From Candidatus Aenigmatarchaeota archaeon (GTDB lineage Archaea; Aenigmatarchaeota; Aenigmatarchaeia; QMZP01): a stretch of 8,373 bases of DNA. The position numbers were made by a program, and so were the translations under genes. Within the stretch, counting starts at the first letter, position 1; the number at the start of each line of letters is the position of its first letter. The stretch spans positions 1 through 8,373 of the forward strand of contig WAQT01000065.1 of NCBI GenBank assembly GCA_015520105.1, read 5' to 3'. The notes beneath the pieces are model-generated. The model worked only from the letters and a program-made list of their open reading frames with translations. It was not told where the DNA came from and searched no databases. Of the stretch, positions 1 through 5,408 are shown piece by piece.

Positions 1-534
1 GTCCACCATGCTCTCCATGTTCTCGAGCCCGTCCTGCGCGTTCTTCATCCTCTGCTTTCCTTCCATAGTGAAGGGAAGCGTGACTATCCCTACAGTGAGC
101 GCTCCGAGCTTCTTCGCTATGTCGGCTATTATCGGAGCGGCTCCGGTTCCTGTTCCTCCTCCGAGGCCGCAGTTTATAAACACCATGTCCGCTCCCTCGA
201 GAACCTTCTTTATCTCGTCCTTGCTCTCCTTCGCGGACTCGGCTCCGACCTTGGGGTCGGCTCCTGCTCCAAGGCCGTTGGTTATCTCCCTTCCTATGAG
301 AACCTTGGTGTCAGCATCAGTGTAGAGCAAATCCTGCGCGTCCGTGTTTATCGCGATCGTCTCTGCCCCGACAATCCCGACCTGCATCAGACGAGAAATC
401 GTGTTGTTCCCCGCGCCTCCTACTCCGACAACCTTTATCTCAGCCTTCCTCGATTCGAGAATCCTTCTCAGCTCCTCATCCATCTCCGTGTGCCTCTCCA
501 TCACCCTGTCTTCAGCAACCATCGAACTCGTCAT
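1..534 (-). CDS. ftsZ: Cell division GTPase FtsZ, N-terminal part (cut by window edge)
   Basis: FtsZ is a tubulin-like GTPase that polymerises into the cytokinetic ring at mid-cell. The 178 visible residues cover most of the GTP-binding domain; the T7 synergy loop and C-terminal domain lie beyond the left edge. Visible landmarks are the first nucleotide-binding loop VGVGGAGNNT (about 36-45), AINTDAQDLL (61-70), and the tubulin signature GLGGGTGTGAAP (123-134), followed by TLPFTMEGK (152-160). The roughly 30-residue charged N-terminal extension and the CGLGGGTGTG form of the signature resemble the archaeal FtsZ1 group as I recall it, rather than bacterial FtsZ. The ATG at 534 is chosen because GGAGGT sits 6 nt before it; an in-frame ATG four codons downstream is less well placed. 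It follows the prolyl isomerase gene by 74 bp, with its own TATA-like element overlapping that gene's stop codon. Family identity is nearly certain; the paralogue assignment is inference. Confidence 0.97.
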   Translation of the reverse strand, partial: MTSSMVAEDRVMERHTEMDEELRRILESRKAEIKVVGVGGAGNNTISRLMQVGIVGAETIAINTDAQDLLYTDADTKVLIGREITNGLGAGADPKVGAESAKESKDEIKKVLEGADMVFINCGLGGGTGTGAAPIIADIAKKLGALTVGIVTLPFTMEGKQRMKNAQDGLENMESMVD

Positions 535-540
535 TATCAA

Positions 541-546
541 ACCTCC
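541..546 (-). promoter_or_regulatory. Strong Shine-Dalgarno site of ftsZ
   Basis: The minus strand reads GGAGGT and then six bases (TTGATA) before the ATG. This is the only strong, well-spaced Shine-Dalgarno sequence seen before any gene in the window. It decides the ftsZ start and implies a leadered transcript. Confidence 0.8.
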
Positions 547-560
547 ATTATTGACCTCTG

Positions 561-574
561 CAAGCACAAGCTTG
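561..574. other. Small hairpin in the putative ftsZ leader
   Basis: CAAGC-ACAA-GCTTG is a perfect 5-bp stem with a 4-nt loop. It lies inside the leader expected if transcription starts about 25 bp after the TATA-like element near 608, and 14 bp upstream of the Shine-Dalgarno site. A role in translation control is possible, but a stem this short can arise by chance. Confidence 0.25.
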
Positions 575-602
575 AAATCTTATGAGTTATCTATTAAGAG
601 AA

Positions 603-613
603 AGTTTTTTAAG
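603..613 (-). promoter_or_regulatory. TATA-like promoter element for ftsZ
   Basis: The minus strand reads GCTTAAAAAAC, overlapping the TAA stop of the upstream prolyl isomerase gene. A start site about 25 bp downstream would fall near 582 and give a leader of about 48 nt, which would contain the small hairpin and the Shine-Dalgarno site. Read-through from the isomerase gene is also possible, because the gap is only 74 bp and I see no terminator in it. Confidence 0.45.
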
Positions 614-1277
614 CGTTTGTTTTGACCTCCTTTTTCTCTCCGGATGGCTGAAACTCCACGCTCTTTATCTCCGGAATCCTCTTCCTGATAACCTCATCGA
701 TAGCCTTCCTGATAACCTCATGCGTGTTCCCCTTCGCCTTCACCGAGAGTTTTCCCTCCTTCAGGGAACACTCCGCCTCAATGCCGTAGTATTCAAGAAG
801 CTTTCTTGCCTTCTCAAGAGGTTCCTTTATCATCCTCACAAGCCTGAGCCTGTAGTGAAGCCTCTTCCCCGCGAGGGGATGATTGAAGTCCACCCTCACC
901 CTTCCTCCCGAGACAGACTGTATCCTCGCCTGCTTCCCGTCTATCTCCACCACGTCTCCTGGGACGGGGTTTATCTTGTTGCTTATGAATTTCTGATAGG
1001 ATATTATCCTTATCTTTGCCGGAACCCTCGGACCGAACGCGTCCTTCGGCTCCACGTCGAACTCCCTTTCCTCTCCGGGCTTCATCTTCCTGAGAACATT
1101 CTCAACCCCCGGAACTGCCATTCCCGCACCTATCACAACAAGCGCGGGGCCGTACCTGGCCTTCGGATTATAAACGCCCATCTCCTTCGCTGCCTTCTCG
1201 TCAGTGATGTCGAACACCTCGCCTGTCGCGGCCACGGTTCCGACATAATCAATCTCTGCGAAATCCCCGTCTTTCAT
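609..1277 (-). CDS. FKBP-type peptidyl-prolyl cis-trans isomerase, long archaeal (SlyD-like) form
   Basis: This cytoplasmic folding enzyme isomerises X-proline peptide bonds and usually also acts as a chaperone. The 222-residue protein opens with the FKBP core (GDFAEIDYVGTV at 4-15, VFDITDEKAA at 21-30). Next comes the flap/active-site segment around GPALVVIGAGMAVPGVENVL (43-62) and the KMKPGEEREFDVEPKDAFG stretch (64-82). An insert-in-flap chaperone domain follows (about 83-128). FNHPLAGKRLHYRLRLV (131-147) closes the FKBP fold. The last 70 or so residues are a charged alpha/beta extension typical of archaeal long FKBPs; the family usually runs 220-260 aa. There is no signal peptide. The ATG at 1277 is supported by a TATA element 28-37 bp upstream and by the FKBP core starting immediately. 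ftsZ lies 74 bp downstream on the same strand, which may be chance or loose co-expression. Family assignment is firm. Confidence 0.93.
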   Translation of the reverse strand: MKDGDFAEIDYVGTVAATGEVFDITDEKAAKEMGVYNPKARYGPALVVIGAGMAVPGVENVLRKMKPGEEREFDVEPKDAFGPRVPAKIRIISYQKFISNKINPVPGDVVEIDGKQARIQSVSGGRVRVDFNHPLAGKRLHYRLRLVRMIKEPLEKARKLLEYYGIEAECSLKEGKLSVKAKGNTHEVIRKAIDEVIRKRIPEIKSVEFQPSGEKKEVKTNA

Positions 1278-1304
1278 GCGAACCCTAAATTAATTGAAGT
1301 TCCC

Positions 1305-1314
1305 ATTTTTATAG
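1305..1314 (-). promoter_or_regulatory. TATA box of the FKBP isomerase gene
   Basis: The minus strand reads CCTATAAAAA, a close match to the archaeal TATA consensus, 28-37 bp before the ATG. Initiation about 25 bp downstream would fall only a few bases before the start codon. The bases just before the ATG (GGGTTCGC) contain no proper Shine-Dalgarno sequence, so a leaderless mRNA is likely. Confidence 0.6.
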
Positions 1315-1340
1315 GTTTCAGACCCGGGCATCTCCGGTTC

Positions 1341-1748
1341 TCACCCGACCGCCACGTTCCTGCACTCCGCGTATATCTCATACTTGCCGTAGTACTTCTG
1401 GAACTTCCCGGAAACCCGGACCTCGTCTCCCTTCTTCACGTCCGCGGAGCCCTTGTATTTGGAGCAGAACACCATCACCTCCTGCTTTCCGTCAGAGATA
1501 TAGAATCTCTGGTATCTGTAGCCTTTCTTGGAGACATAGTCGCCGAGAACATCAGAGACCGTTCCCCTGACCTCCACGCGCCGGTTCTCAGGAAGCTTCT
1601 CCATGAGTTCCGAAACCGAGTATTCCCTGTATTCCCCGGACACGGAAGAGATGACGTTTCCGGAAAACCCTCCGGCTGCAAAGGACAGAGCGAGAGCTCC
1701 AGCTATAAGGATGGAGGCCCATGCAAACCTAAGCGTTTCCTCGTTCAT
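1341..1748 (-). CDS. Membrane-anchored OB-fold protein
   Basis: This 135-aa protein has a short charged start and then a hydrophobic helix (about 8-29, WASILIAGALALSFAAGGF). The helix is either an uncleaved anchor or a signal peptide, so the rest should face outward. Residues about 55-132 look like a small OB-fold: VEVRGTVSDVLGDY (58-71), a paired FYISDGKQEVMVFC (82-95), then VKKGDEVRVSGKFQKYYGKYEI (104-125). This is the pattern seen in nucleic-acid-binding (tRNA_anti-like) and YgiW-like OB domains. The two cysteines (95 and 129) could form a disulfide outside the cell. Ligand and role are unknown. The start is taken as the ATG at 1748; a TTG two codons earlier (1754) is an alternative, and only a weak GGGG precedes either. 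The gene overlaps the 3' end of the YdjM-like gene by 20 bp, so the two are probably translated from one mRNA. Confidence 0.75.
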   Translation of the reverse strand: MNEETLRFAWASILIAGALALSFAAGGFSGNVISSVSGEYREYSVSELMEKLPENRRVEVRGTVSDVLGDYVSKKGYRYQRFYISDGKQEVMVFCSKYKGSADVKKGDEVRVSGKFQKYYGKYEIYAECRNVAVG

Positions 1749-2157
1749 GAACAAACCCCGAGTTCCAGAACCATATCGTCGAAAGCGAGAGGATGAGAAT
1801 CCCTATGTTTGCTATTATATTATTGTAATATACAAGGCCGAGCGAGAGCATGGAGCCGGAGGCGGGCCAGAACCACGCTATCCCTGTCGGGTTCATGGTG
1901 TCGAGAAAGAGATGGGAGAGAAACCCGACGCCGAAGCCGAGGGAGAGTCCAGAGTTCCTTGTGAGGAGATAGAGCAGCGCGATTGATGCGGCTATGAAGA
2001 CGGGGGTGTGCACGAGACCCCTGTGGGAAAAGGGAAAATCCGAAGAAAGAACCATGTCCATATCAGGGATTATCCCGCCCACAGCTGCGGCGACCCTCGG
2101 GAACCTGAGGACGCATGCAAGGGAGAGCGCGAACAGCACGTGCGTTGGTCCGAGCAT
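1729..2157 (-). CDS. YdjM-like (DUF457) membrane-bound metal-dependent hydrolase
   Basis: This 142-aa integral membrane protein belongs to the family typified by Escherichia coli YdjM, annotated as an inner-membrane metal-dependent hydrolase of unknown substrate. Its histidine/aspartate landmarks are GPTHVLFA with H6, GGIIPDMDMV with D32 and D34, SHRGLVHTP with H45 and H50, and SHLFLDTMNPTG with H82 and D86. These are the expected metal ligands, and all are present. Hydrophobic stretches at about 8-30, 52-66, 71-84 and 104-131 would be membrane segments. The length is short for the family (often 150-200 aa) but nothing essential seems missing. The start at 2157 is set by GPTH directly after the initiator and by a TATA-like element about 26 bp upstream. 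It is the first gene of a two-gene unit with the OB-fold protein. The substrate cannot be inferred. Confidence 0.85.
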   Translation of the reverse strand: MLGPTHVLFALSLACVLRFPRVAAAVGGIIPDMDMVLSSDFPFSHRGLVHTPVFIAASIALLYLLTRNSGLSLGFGVGFLSHLFLDTMNPTGIAWFWPASGSMLSLGLVYYNNIIANIGILILSLSTIWFWNSGFVHERGNA

Positions 2158-2179
2158 GAACTATTCTTCCCAGAACGGG

Positions 2180-2187
2180 TTAAATTT
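2180..2187 (-). promoter_or_regulatory. TATA-like element of the YdjM-like/OB-fold unit
   Basis: The minus strand reads GAAGAAATTTAACC, centred about 26 bp before the ATG at 2157. That predicts initiation at or next to the start codon. It forms one half of a compact divergent promoter region (2158-2242) shared with the HAD phosphatase gene. Confidence 0.45.
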
Positions 2188-2211
2188 CTTCCGGCCAGCG
2201 CATGGCTATCC

Positions 2212-2220
2212 ATTTTTAAG
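2212..2220 (+). promoter_or_regulatory. TATA-like element of the HAD phosphatase gene
   Basis: The plus strand reads ATTTTTAAG, centred about 27 bp before the ATG at 2243, with no Shine-Dalgarno sequence (TTGCTTTT precedes the ATG). This supports a leaderless transcript and rules against the longer open frame that extends upstream. Confidence 0.5.
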
Positions 2221-2242
2221 CGTGAGCCGACATATTGCTTTT

Positions 2243-2893
2243 ATGCCAGTAATCAGGGCTGTGTTCTTTGACCTGTGGGACACGCTGATATACAACGAGA
2301 AGAGGAACAACATCATGGCCGCCCTCTCGGGAATGATGGGCGTGGAACTCGCGAGGGAGAGCTGGAAGAGATTCGAGAACGCCTTTATGAAAAGAAGATA
2401 CAGGAACGAGAGAGAGGCAGCGGCGGATATAGCGTCCCACTTCGGGATAAACAACGACTTCGTCACCGAGAAGATAGCAGAACTCATGAAGAGCGCGATA
2501 AAGCCAAAAATCTTTCCTGATGTGATTCCCGAGCTTGAGAGGATAGGGGAGAACCGCAAGATAGGAATCATATCCAACACCATGTCCCTTGGCATAGAGG
2601 GGGTCATTAGGAAGCTCTCCGGCCATGTCGATGATTTTTTTCTCTCCTGCGACCTAGGGGTGATAAAACCCGACCCCGAGATATTCAGAAAGGCTCTCGC
2701 CAGCTTCAGAGTGAAGCCGGAAGAGGCGATAATGTTCGGCGACAACTACCTTGATGACATAGAACCCGCCGAGAGGATGGGAATGCGCGCGGTCCTTGTC
2801 AAGAGGGATTTCCCTCTCCTTACGTGGCACGAGAACCGCAATCACAGGAATACCATAAAGACGCTTTCAGAAATTGGAAGGTTCATCAAATAG
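2243..2893 (+). CDS. HAD-superfamily phosphatase (subfamily IA type)
   Basis: This cytoplasmic hydrolase uses an aspartyl-phosphate intermediate; small phosphorylated metabolites are the usual substrates. All four HAD motifs are visible in 216 residues. Motif I is FFDLWDTLI, with nucleophile D10 and general acid D13. Motif II is GIISNTM, with S111. Motif III lysine is K142 in GVIKPDPEIF. Motif IV is MFGDNYLDDI, with D167 and D171/D172. The helical stretch between motifs I and II (about 20-90) is the C1 cap, and GVIKPDPEIF is typical of subfamily IA, which includes phosphoglycolate phosphatase, haloacid dehalogenase and REG-2-like enzymes. The ATG at 2243 is chosen because motif I begins within 10 residues and a TATA-like element sits about 27 bp upstream. 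The frame stays open for 83 more codons upstream, but that stretch lies antisense to the YdjM-like gene and is not protein-like. The gene converges on the DUF202 gene. The substrate is unknown. Confidence 0.92.
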   Translation: MPVIRAVFFDLWDTLIYNEKRNNIMAALSGMMGVELARESWKRFENAFMKRRYRNEREAAADIASHFGINNDFVTEKIAELMKSAIKPKIFPDVIPELERIGENRKIGIISNTMSLGIEGVIRKLSGHVDDFFLSCDLGVIKPDPEIFRKALASFRVKPEEAIMFGDNYLDDIEPAERMGMRAVLVKRDFPLLTWHENRNHRNTIKTLSEIGRFIK

Positions 2894-2993
2894 GGAAACG
2901 GGCCGGCAGGGGCTGCGGAGGCAAAGACGCACGGCTTCTCGCCGGGAAGGATCACGCTCCTGGGGCTTTCTCCCGCCTGCTGCCGCCCTTTCC
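2894..2993. ncRNA. Candidate structured RNA or branched terminator in a convergent gap
   Basis: The first 100 bp after the HAD stop codon are markedly G+C-rich, unlike the A+T-rich remainder of the same gap. The two ends can pair. GGAAA (2894-2898) pairs with TTTCC (2989-2993), GGG (2900-2902) with CCC (2986-2988), and CGGCAG (2904-2909) with CTGCCG (2980-2985). That gives 14 bp interrupted only by two single bulged C residues. Short hairpins inside are CGGC-TTCTC-GCCG (2932-2944), AGGA-TCACGC-TCCT (2948-2961) and possibly GGG/CCC (2963-2974). I do not recognise it as tRNA, SRP RNA, RNase P RNA or a C/D box guide. It could be an RNA on either strand, an mRNA 3' structure protecting the HAD transcript, or the remnant of a gene. 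The strand is undetermined, and the fold was found by eye. Confidence 0.25.
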
Positions 2994-3160
2994 GTGGTAT
3001 ACCTGCTTGTTAAGACATTGGAAAACGTACTTAAAAGAATTTCCGTCCGGGAATGTATATTTCAGAGGTGTTCGATTTTCGACGTTTTCCCTTGCACCCG
3101 GTTTCTATGACAAATTTTACCCGTTATTCTGAGTTAATTCACAGAATCCGCAAGAATAAA
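2994..3160. other. A+T-rich remainder of the convergent intergenic gap
   Basis: No convincing gene is seen here. A TATA-like ACTTAAAAGAAT near 3029-3040 can be read on either strand; on the minus strand it would be placed to start transcription near 3008, into the foldable segment. A hydrophobic stretch, FLPPAAALSVVYLLVKTLENVLKRI when decoded in short pieces, is encoded in one plus frame around 2967-3041. It has no start codon in a sensible place and no stop-bounded gene around it. Confidence 0.4.
3126..3147. terminator. Hairpin beyond the DUF202 stop, possible bidirectional terminator
   Basis: ATTCTG (3126-3131) and CAGAAT (3142-3147) form a perfect 6-bp stem around a 10-nt loop, 13 bp beyond the DUF202 stop codon. 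Neither strand has a long T-run directly after it, and archaeal termination relies mainly on T-tracts, so the call rests on position between convergent genes. Scattered TTTT runs on the plus strand (3074-3090 and near 3114) could serve the HAD transcript. Confidence 0.25.
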
Positions 3161-3460
3161 TCATTCCTCGAGTCTTCTGTTGAACTCCTTTATCTTCCTC
3201 CTGTATTCGGACAGCCTAAAGGCGTACTGGACGAGGAGGACAACGCCGATGAGTGCAAGCATCCATCCGAATATAAGCGAGCTGTAGCTTCCCTGGAACA
3301 CGTTCATGAGAACCACTCCAGCTCCCAGGAAGGCGAGGCCTGTCCTCATGAAGGACAGGGCGGTTCTCTCCTCAGCCAGAACTACCTGCTCCTCCATGAA
3401 TATTGCGTTCTTGTTTCTGGAGACGGTTCTCCCTCTCTTCCCTCGCGCTTTTCGCGGCAT
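3161..3460 (-). CDS. DUF202 (YidH-like) small membrane protein
   Basis: This 99-aa membrane protein has no known biochemical function. The DUF202 hallmark is clear: LAEERTALSFMRTGLAFLG (28-46), the conserved ERTxLxxxRT segment leading into the first membrane helix (about 36-53). A second helix spans about 61-82 (SLIFGWMLALIGVVLLVQYAF), followed by a basic/acidic tail EYRRKIKEFNRRLEE. The N-terminal 20 residues are strongly basic (KARGKRGR). Met22 could be an alternative start, but the ATG at 3460 is favoured by a TATA-like element about 26 bp upstream that predicts a leaderless mRNA. Length is normal for the family. It is transcribed divergently from the ligase gene and convergently with the HAD gene, so nothing around it suggests a partner. 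Confidence 0.88.
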   Translation of the reverse strand: MPRKARGKRGRTVSRNKNAIFMEEQVVLAEERTALSFMRTGLAFLGAGVVLMNVFQGSYSSLIFGWMLALIGVVLLVQYAFRLSEYRRKIKEFNRRLEE

Positions 3461-3481
3461 TATTTAATAATGGTCCGACGC

Positions 3482-3491
3482 GAATAAAAGT
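3482..3491 (-). promoter_or_regulatory. TATA-like element of the DUF202 gene
   Basis: The minus strand reads ACTTTTATTC, centred about 26 bp before the ATG at 3460, with no Shine-Dalgarno sequence (ATTATTAAATA precedes the ATG). It is part of the divergent promoter region 3461-3563 shared with the ligase gene. Confidence 0.45.
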
Positions 3492-3532
3492 TTTCATTGC
3501 GTGCAGTTTTAGTTTGCAAGACTGAATGGAAA

Positions 3533-3541
3533 CTAATAAAT
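3533..3541 (+). promoter_or_regulatory. TATA-like element of the DNA ligase gene
   Basis: The plus strand reads GGAAACTAATAAATC, where the GGAAA part may act as a BRE-like sequence. The element is centred about 27 bp before the ATG at 3564. No Shine-Dalgarno sequence precedes the ATG (TTTACCGT), consistent with leaderless translation. Confidence 0.5.
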
Positions 3542-3563
3542 CACTCTTTTCAATCTTTACCGT

Positions 3564-5276
3564 ATGGAATACTCAAAACTCGTGGAGCTTTACGAGTATC
3601 TGGAGAAAACGCCTTCGAGGCTGAAGAAGATAGATGCGGTCGCCGGCATGCTTTCCGGGGCCGATGAGGACCATGTAGTCATGCTCGCGCGGCTTCTTCA
3701 GGGAAGGGTCTTCCCATCCTGGTCCGAGGAGGACTTCGGGATCGCCTCGCTCCTTATGATGAGGATAATCCAGACCTCCACCGGCCACCCCATGCAGGAT
3801 GTTGAGAAACTCTTTAAGGAGACAGGAGACCTCGGCATCGTTGCGGAAAAGCTGATATCCACTAAGAAGCAGACCACGCTTTTCTCCTCCCCGCTCTCTG
3901 TCCGTAAGGTTTTCGAGAACCTCAGGAAGCTGTCCTCTGTGACAGGAAAGGGCTCTCAGGAAAGGAAGTTTCACATCGTGGCGGAACTCATAAGCTCCGC
4001 AAAGCCCAAAGAGGCTAAATATATTGTAAGAACGGTTCTCGGAGAGCTCCGCGTAGGAGTCGCTGACGGCGTGATAAGAGACGCCATAGCGAAGGCATTC
4101 CTCGGCAAAGAAGAGCCAAAAGAGGCTGTGAAAGCGGTTGAGTGGGCCTGGTTCCTCCTCCCTGACTACGGAGAAATCGCAAGGGTGGCGAAAACCTCGG
4201 GAATGGAAGGCCTCAGGAAAATAAGCCTTGAGATAGGAAAGCCCTACAGGGTCCTTCTCGCGGAGAAGGCCCCCTCCCTTCAGGACGCTCTCAACTCCTT
4301 CGAGAATCCCGTTATAGAATTCAAGTACGATGGAATGAGGGCGCAGATACACAAGGACGGAGAGAAGGTGTGGGTGTACACGAGAAGGCTGGAGGACGTC
4401 ACGAGGCAGTTCCCCGATATCGTGGAAATGGTTAGGGACAACGTGAAAGCGAGGAAATGCATAATAGAGGGCGAAGCTGTCGGGATGGATAAAAGAACCG
4501 GAAACCCCCTTCCCTTCCAGTTCCTCTCCCAGAGGATACAGAGGAAGTACGGCATAGAGAGGATGGTGGAGGAGATACCCGTGCAGGTAAACCTGTTTGA
4601 CATTGTCCTTCTCGAAGGGGAGACGCTCTTCGGCAAGCCGCTGAGAGAGAGGAGAACGCTCCTCCAGTCCGTAATCAGGGAGGTTCCGGAAAGGTTCCAG
4701 CTCGCAAGGGGAATAATTACCAAAGACTTCAGGAAGGCACAGAAGTTCTACGAAGAGGCTCTGAGGCACAGGCAGGAAGGCGTGATGGTGAAGAACCTAG
4801 ACGCAACCTATCAGCCCGGAAGGAGGGTTGCGGGCGGCTGGCTCAAGGTGAAGCCTGTTATGGAGAATCTCGATTTGGTGATAATAGGCGCTGTGTGGGG
4901 AACAGGAAAGCGCGCCGGATGGATGAGTTCCTTCGTCCTCGGATGCAGGGACGAGGACGGAAACTTCCTTGAGTGCGGAATGATGGGAACAGGCATAAAG
5001 GAGAAGGACGAGAGCGGGATAACGTTTGAGAGTCTCACGAAGCTTCTTAAACCGCATATAGAAAGGGAGGAGGGAAACAGGGTGATACTCAAGCCGAAAA
5101 TAGTGGCGGAGGTTGCCTACGAGGAGATACAGAAGAGTCCCAACTACTCCTCAGGCTACGCCCTCCGCTTCCCGAGGATAGTGAGGCTCAGGCCGGACAG
5201 GTCTCCTGAAGACGCTGACACCCTCGAGAGGATAGAGAGGCTCTACGAACAGCAGAAAGGCAGGGGAGATAAATAA
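3564..5276 (+). CDS. lig: ATP-dependent DNA ligase, archaeal type
   Basis: The enzyme seals nicks in DNA during Okazaki-fragment maturation and repair, through ligase-AMP and DNA-adenylate intermediates. The 570-aa length matches archaeal replicative ligases. Residues 1 to about 215 form the helical DNA-binding domain (conserved EAKYIVRTVLGELRVGVADG, 150-169). The nucleotidyltransferase domain follows. Its motif I is EFKYDGMRAQIH (252-263), with adenylated lysine K254. Motif Ia is TRRLEDVT (273-280), and motif III is IEGEAV (301-306), with E303. NLFDIVLLEG (343-352), motif IV EGVMVKN (405-411) and motif V GGWLKVK (424-430) come next, ending with K428 and K430. The C-terminal OB-fold (about 433-570) ends with the family-typical ALRFPRIVRLRPDRSPEDAD. 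All catalytic residues are intact. The ATG at 3564 fits the TATA spacing and the usual N-terminus. It appears monocistronic, with 132 bp to the regulator gene downstream. A large open frame on the opposite strand is a codon-bias shadow. Confidence 0.98.
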   Translation: MEYSKLVELYEYLEKTPSRLKKIDAVAGMLSGADEDHVVMLARLLQGRVFPSWSEEDFGIASLLMMRIIQTSTGHPMQDVEKLFKETGDLGIVAEKLISTKKQTTLFSSPLSVRKVFENLRKLSSVTGKGSQERKFHIVAELISSAKPKEAKYIVRTVLGELRVGVADGVIRDAIAKAFLGKEEPKEAVKAVEWAWFLLPDYGEIARVAKTSGMEGLRKISLEIGKPYRVLLAEKAPSLQDALNSFENPVIEFKYDGMRAQIHKDGEKVWVYTRRLEDVTRQFPDIVEMVRDNVKARKCIIEGEAVGMDKRTGNPLPFQFLSQRIQRKYGIERMVEEIPVQVNLFDIVLLEGETLFGKPLRERRTLLQSVIREVPERFQLARGIITKDFRKAQKFYEEALRHRQEGVMVKNLDATYQPGRRVAGGWLKVKPVMENLDLVIIGAVWGTGKRAGWMSSFVLGCRDEDGNFLECGMMGTGIKEKDESGITFESLTKLLKPHIEREEGNRVILKPKIVAEVAYEEIQKSPNYSSGYALRFPRIVRLRPDRSPEDADTLERIERLYEQQKGRGDK

Positions 5277-5318
5277 TCATTAATTTCCCACTCAGACATC
5301 CTAGCAGAAGAGCAAACA

Positions 5319-5328
5319 TTTAAATAAA
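5319..5328 (+). promoter_or_regulatory. Second TATA-like element upstream of the TrmB-type gene
   Basis: The plus strand reads AACATTTAAATAAATT, about 85 bp before the regulator ATG. It would start transcription near 5350 and give a leader of about 60 nt, or it could serve an unannotated short RNA. The A+T-rich gap makes a chance match fairly easy. Confidence 0.25.
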
Positions 5329-5361
5329 TTTCCTACAACTATTGCACATCCTGCGGAAATT
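5327..5361. repeat. Inverted repeat before the TrmB-type gene, possible operator
   Basis: AATTTCC (5327-5333) and GGAAATT (5355-5361) are perfect inverted 7-mers separated by 21 bp, lying just upstream of the proximal TATA element. The 28-bp centre spacing is close to three helical turns, which would suit a dimeric regulator. No family motif is recognised, and this is a weak call. Confidence 0.25.
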
Positions 5362-5379
5362 CGTCACTGGACGATAACT

Positions 5380-5388
5380 TTTATAAAT
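5380..5388 (+). promoter_or_regulatory. Proximal TATA box of the TrmB-type regulator gene
   Basis: The plus strand reads ACTTTTATAAATTA, a strong match to the archaeal TATA consensus centred about 25 bp before the ATG at 5409. There is no Shine-Dalgarno sequence, so the transcript is probably leaderless. Confidence 0.6.
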
Positions 5389-5408
5389 TAAACTGTCAAG
5401 GTAATAGC

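Noticed and set aside
582..1796. 404-codon open frame on the plus strand, opposite the prolyl isomerase and OB-fold genes
   Set aside because: It lies antisense to two recognised proteins, its translation is rich in His, Leu, Pro and Arg with no family pattern, and it spans an intergenic promoter region. It is a codon-bias shadow.
1994..2242. N-terminal extension of the HAD protein by 83 codons
   Set aside because: The extension is antisense to the YdjM-like N-terminus, crosses both divergent TATA-like elements, and would put 80 unrelated residues before motif I, which normally lies near the N-terminus.
3068..3086. GTTCGATTTTCGAC resembling a tRNA T-arm
   Set aside because: There is no matching acceptor, D-arm or anticodon arm around it on either strand, and the loop does not have the TTCRA arrangement within a 5-bp stem.
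3061..3135. Possible C/D box guide RNA (TATGACA near 3105, CTGA near 3129)
   Set aside because: The C box is a poor match to RUGAUGA, no C'/D' pair is visible, and spacing does not fit the usual archaeal 50-65 nt form.
3573..4769. 398-codon open frame on the minus strand, opposite the ligase gene
   Set aside because: The ligase is unambiguous with all catalytic motifs. The antisense product shows no domain, and the frame has no promoter or ribosome binding site.
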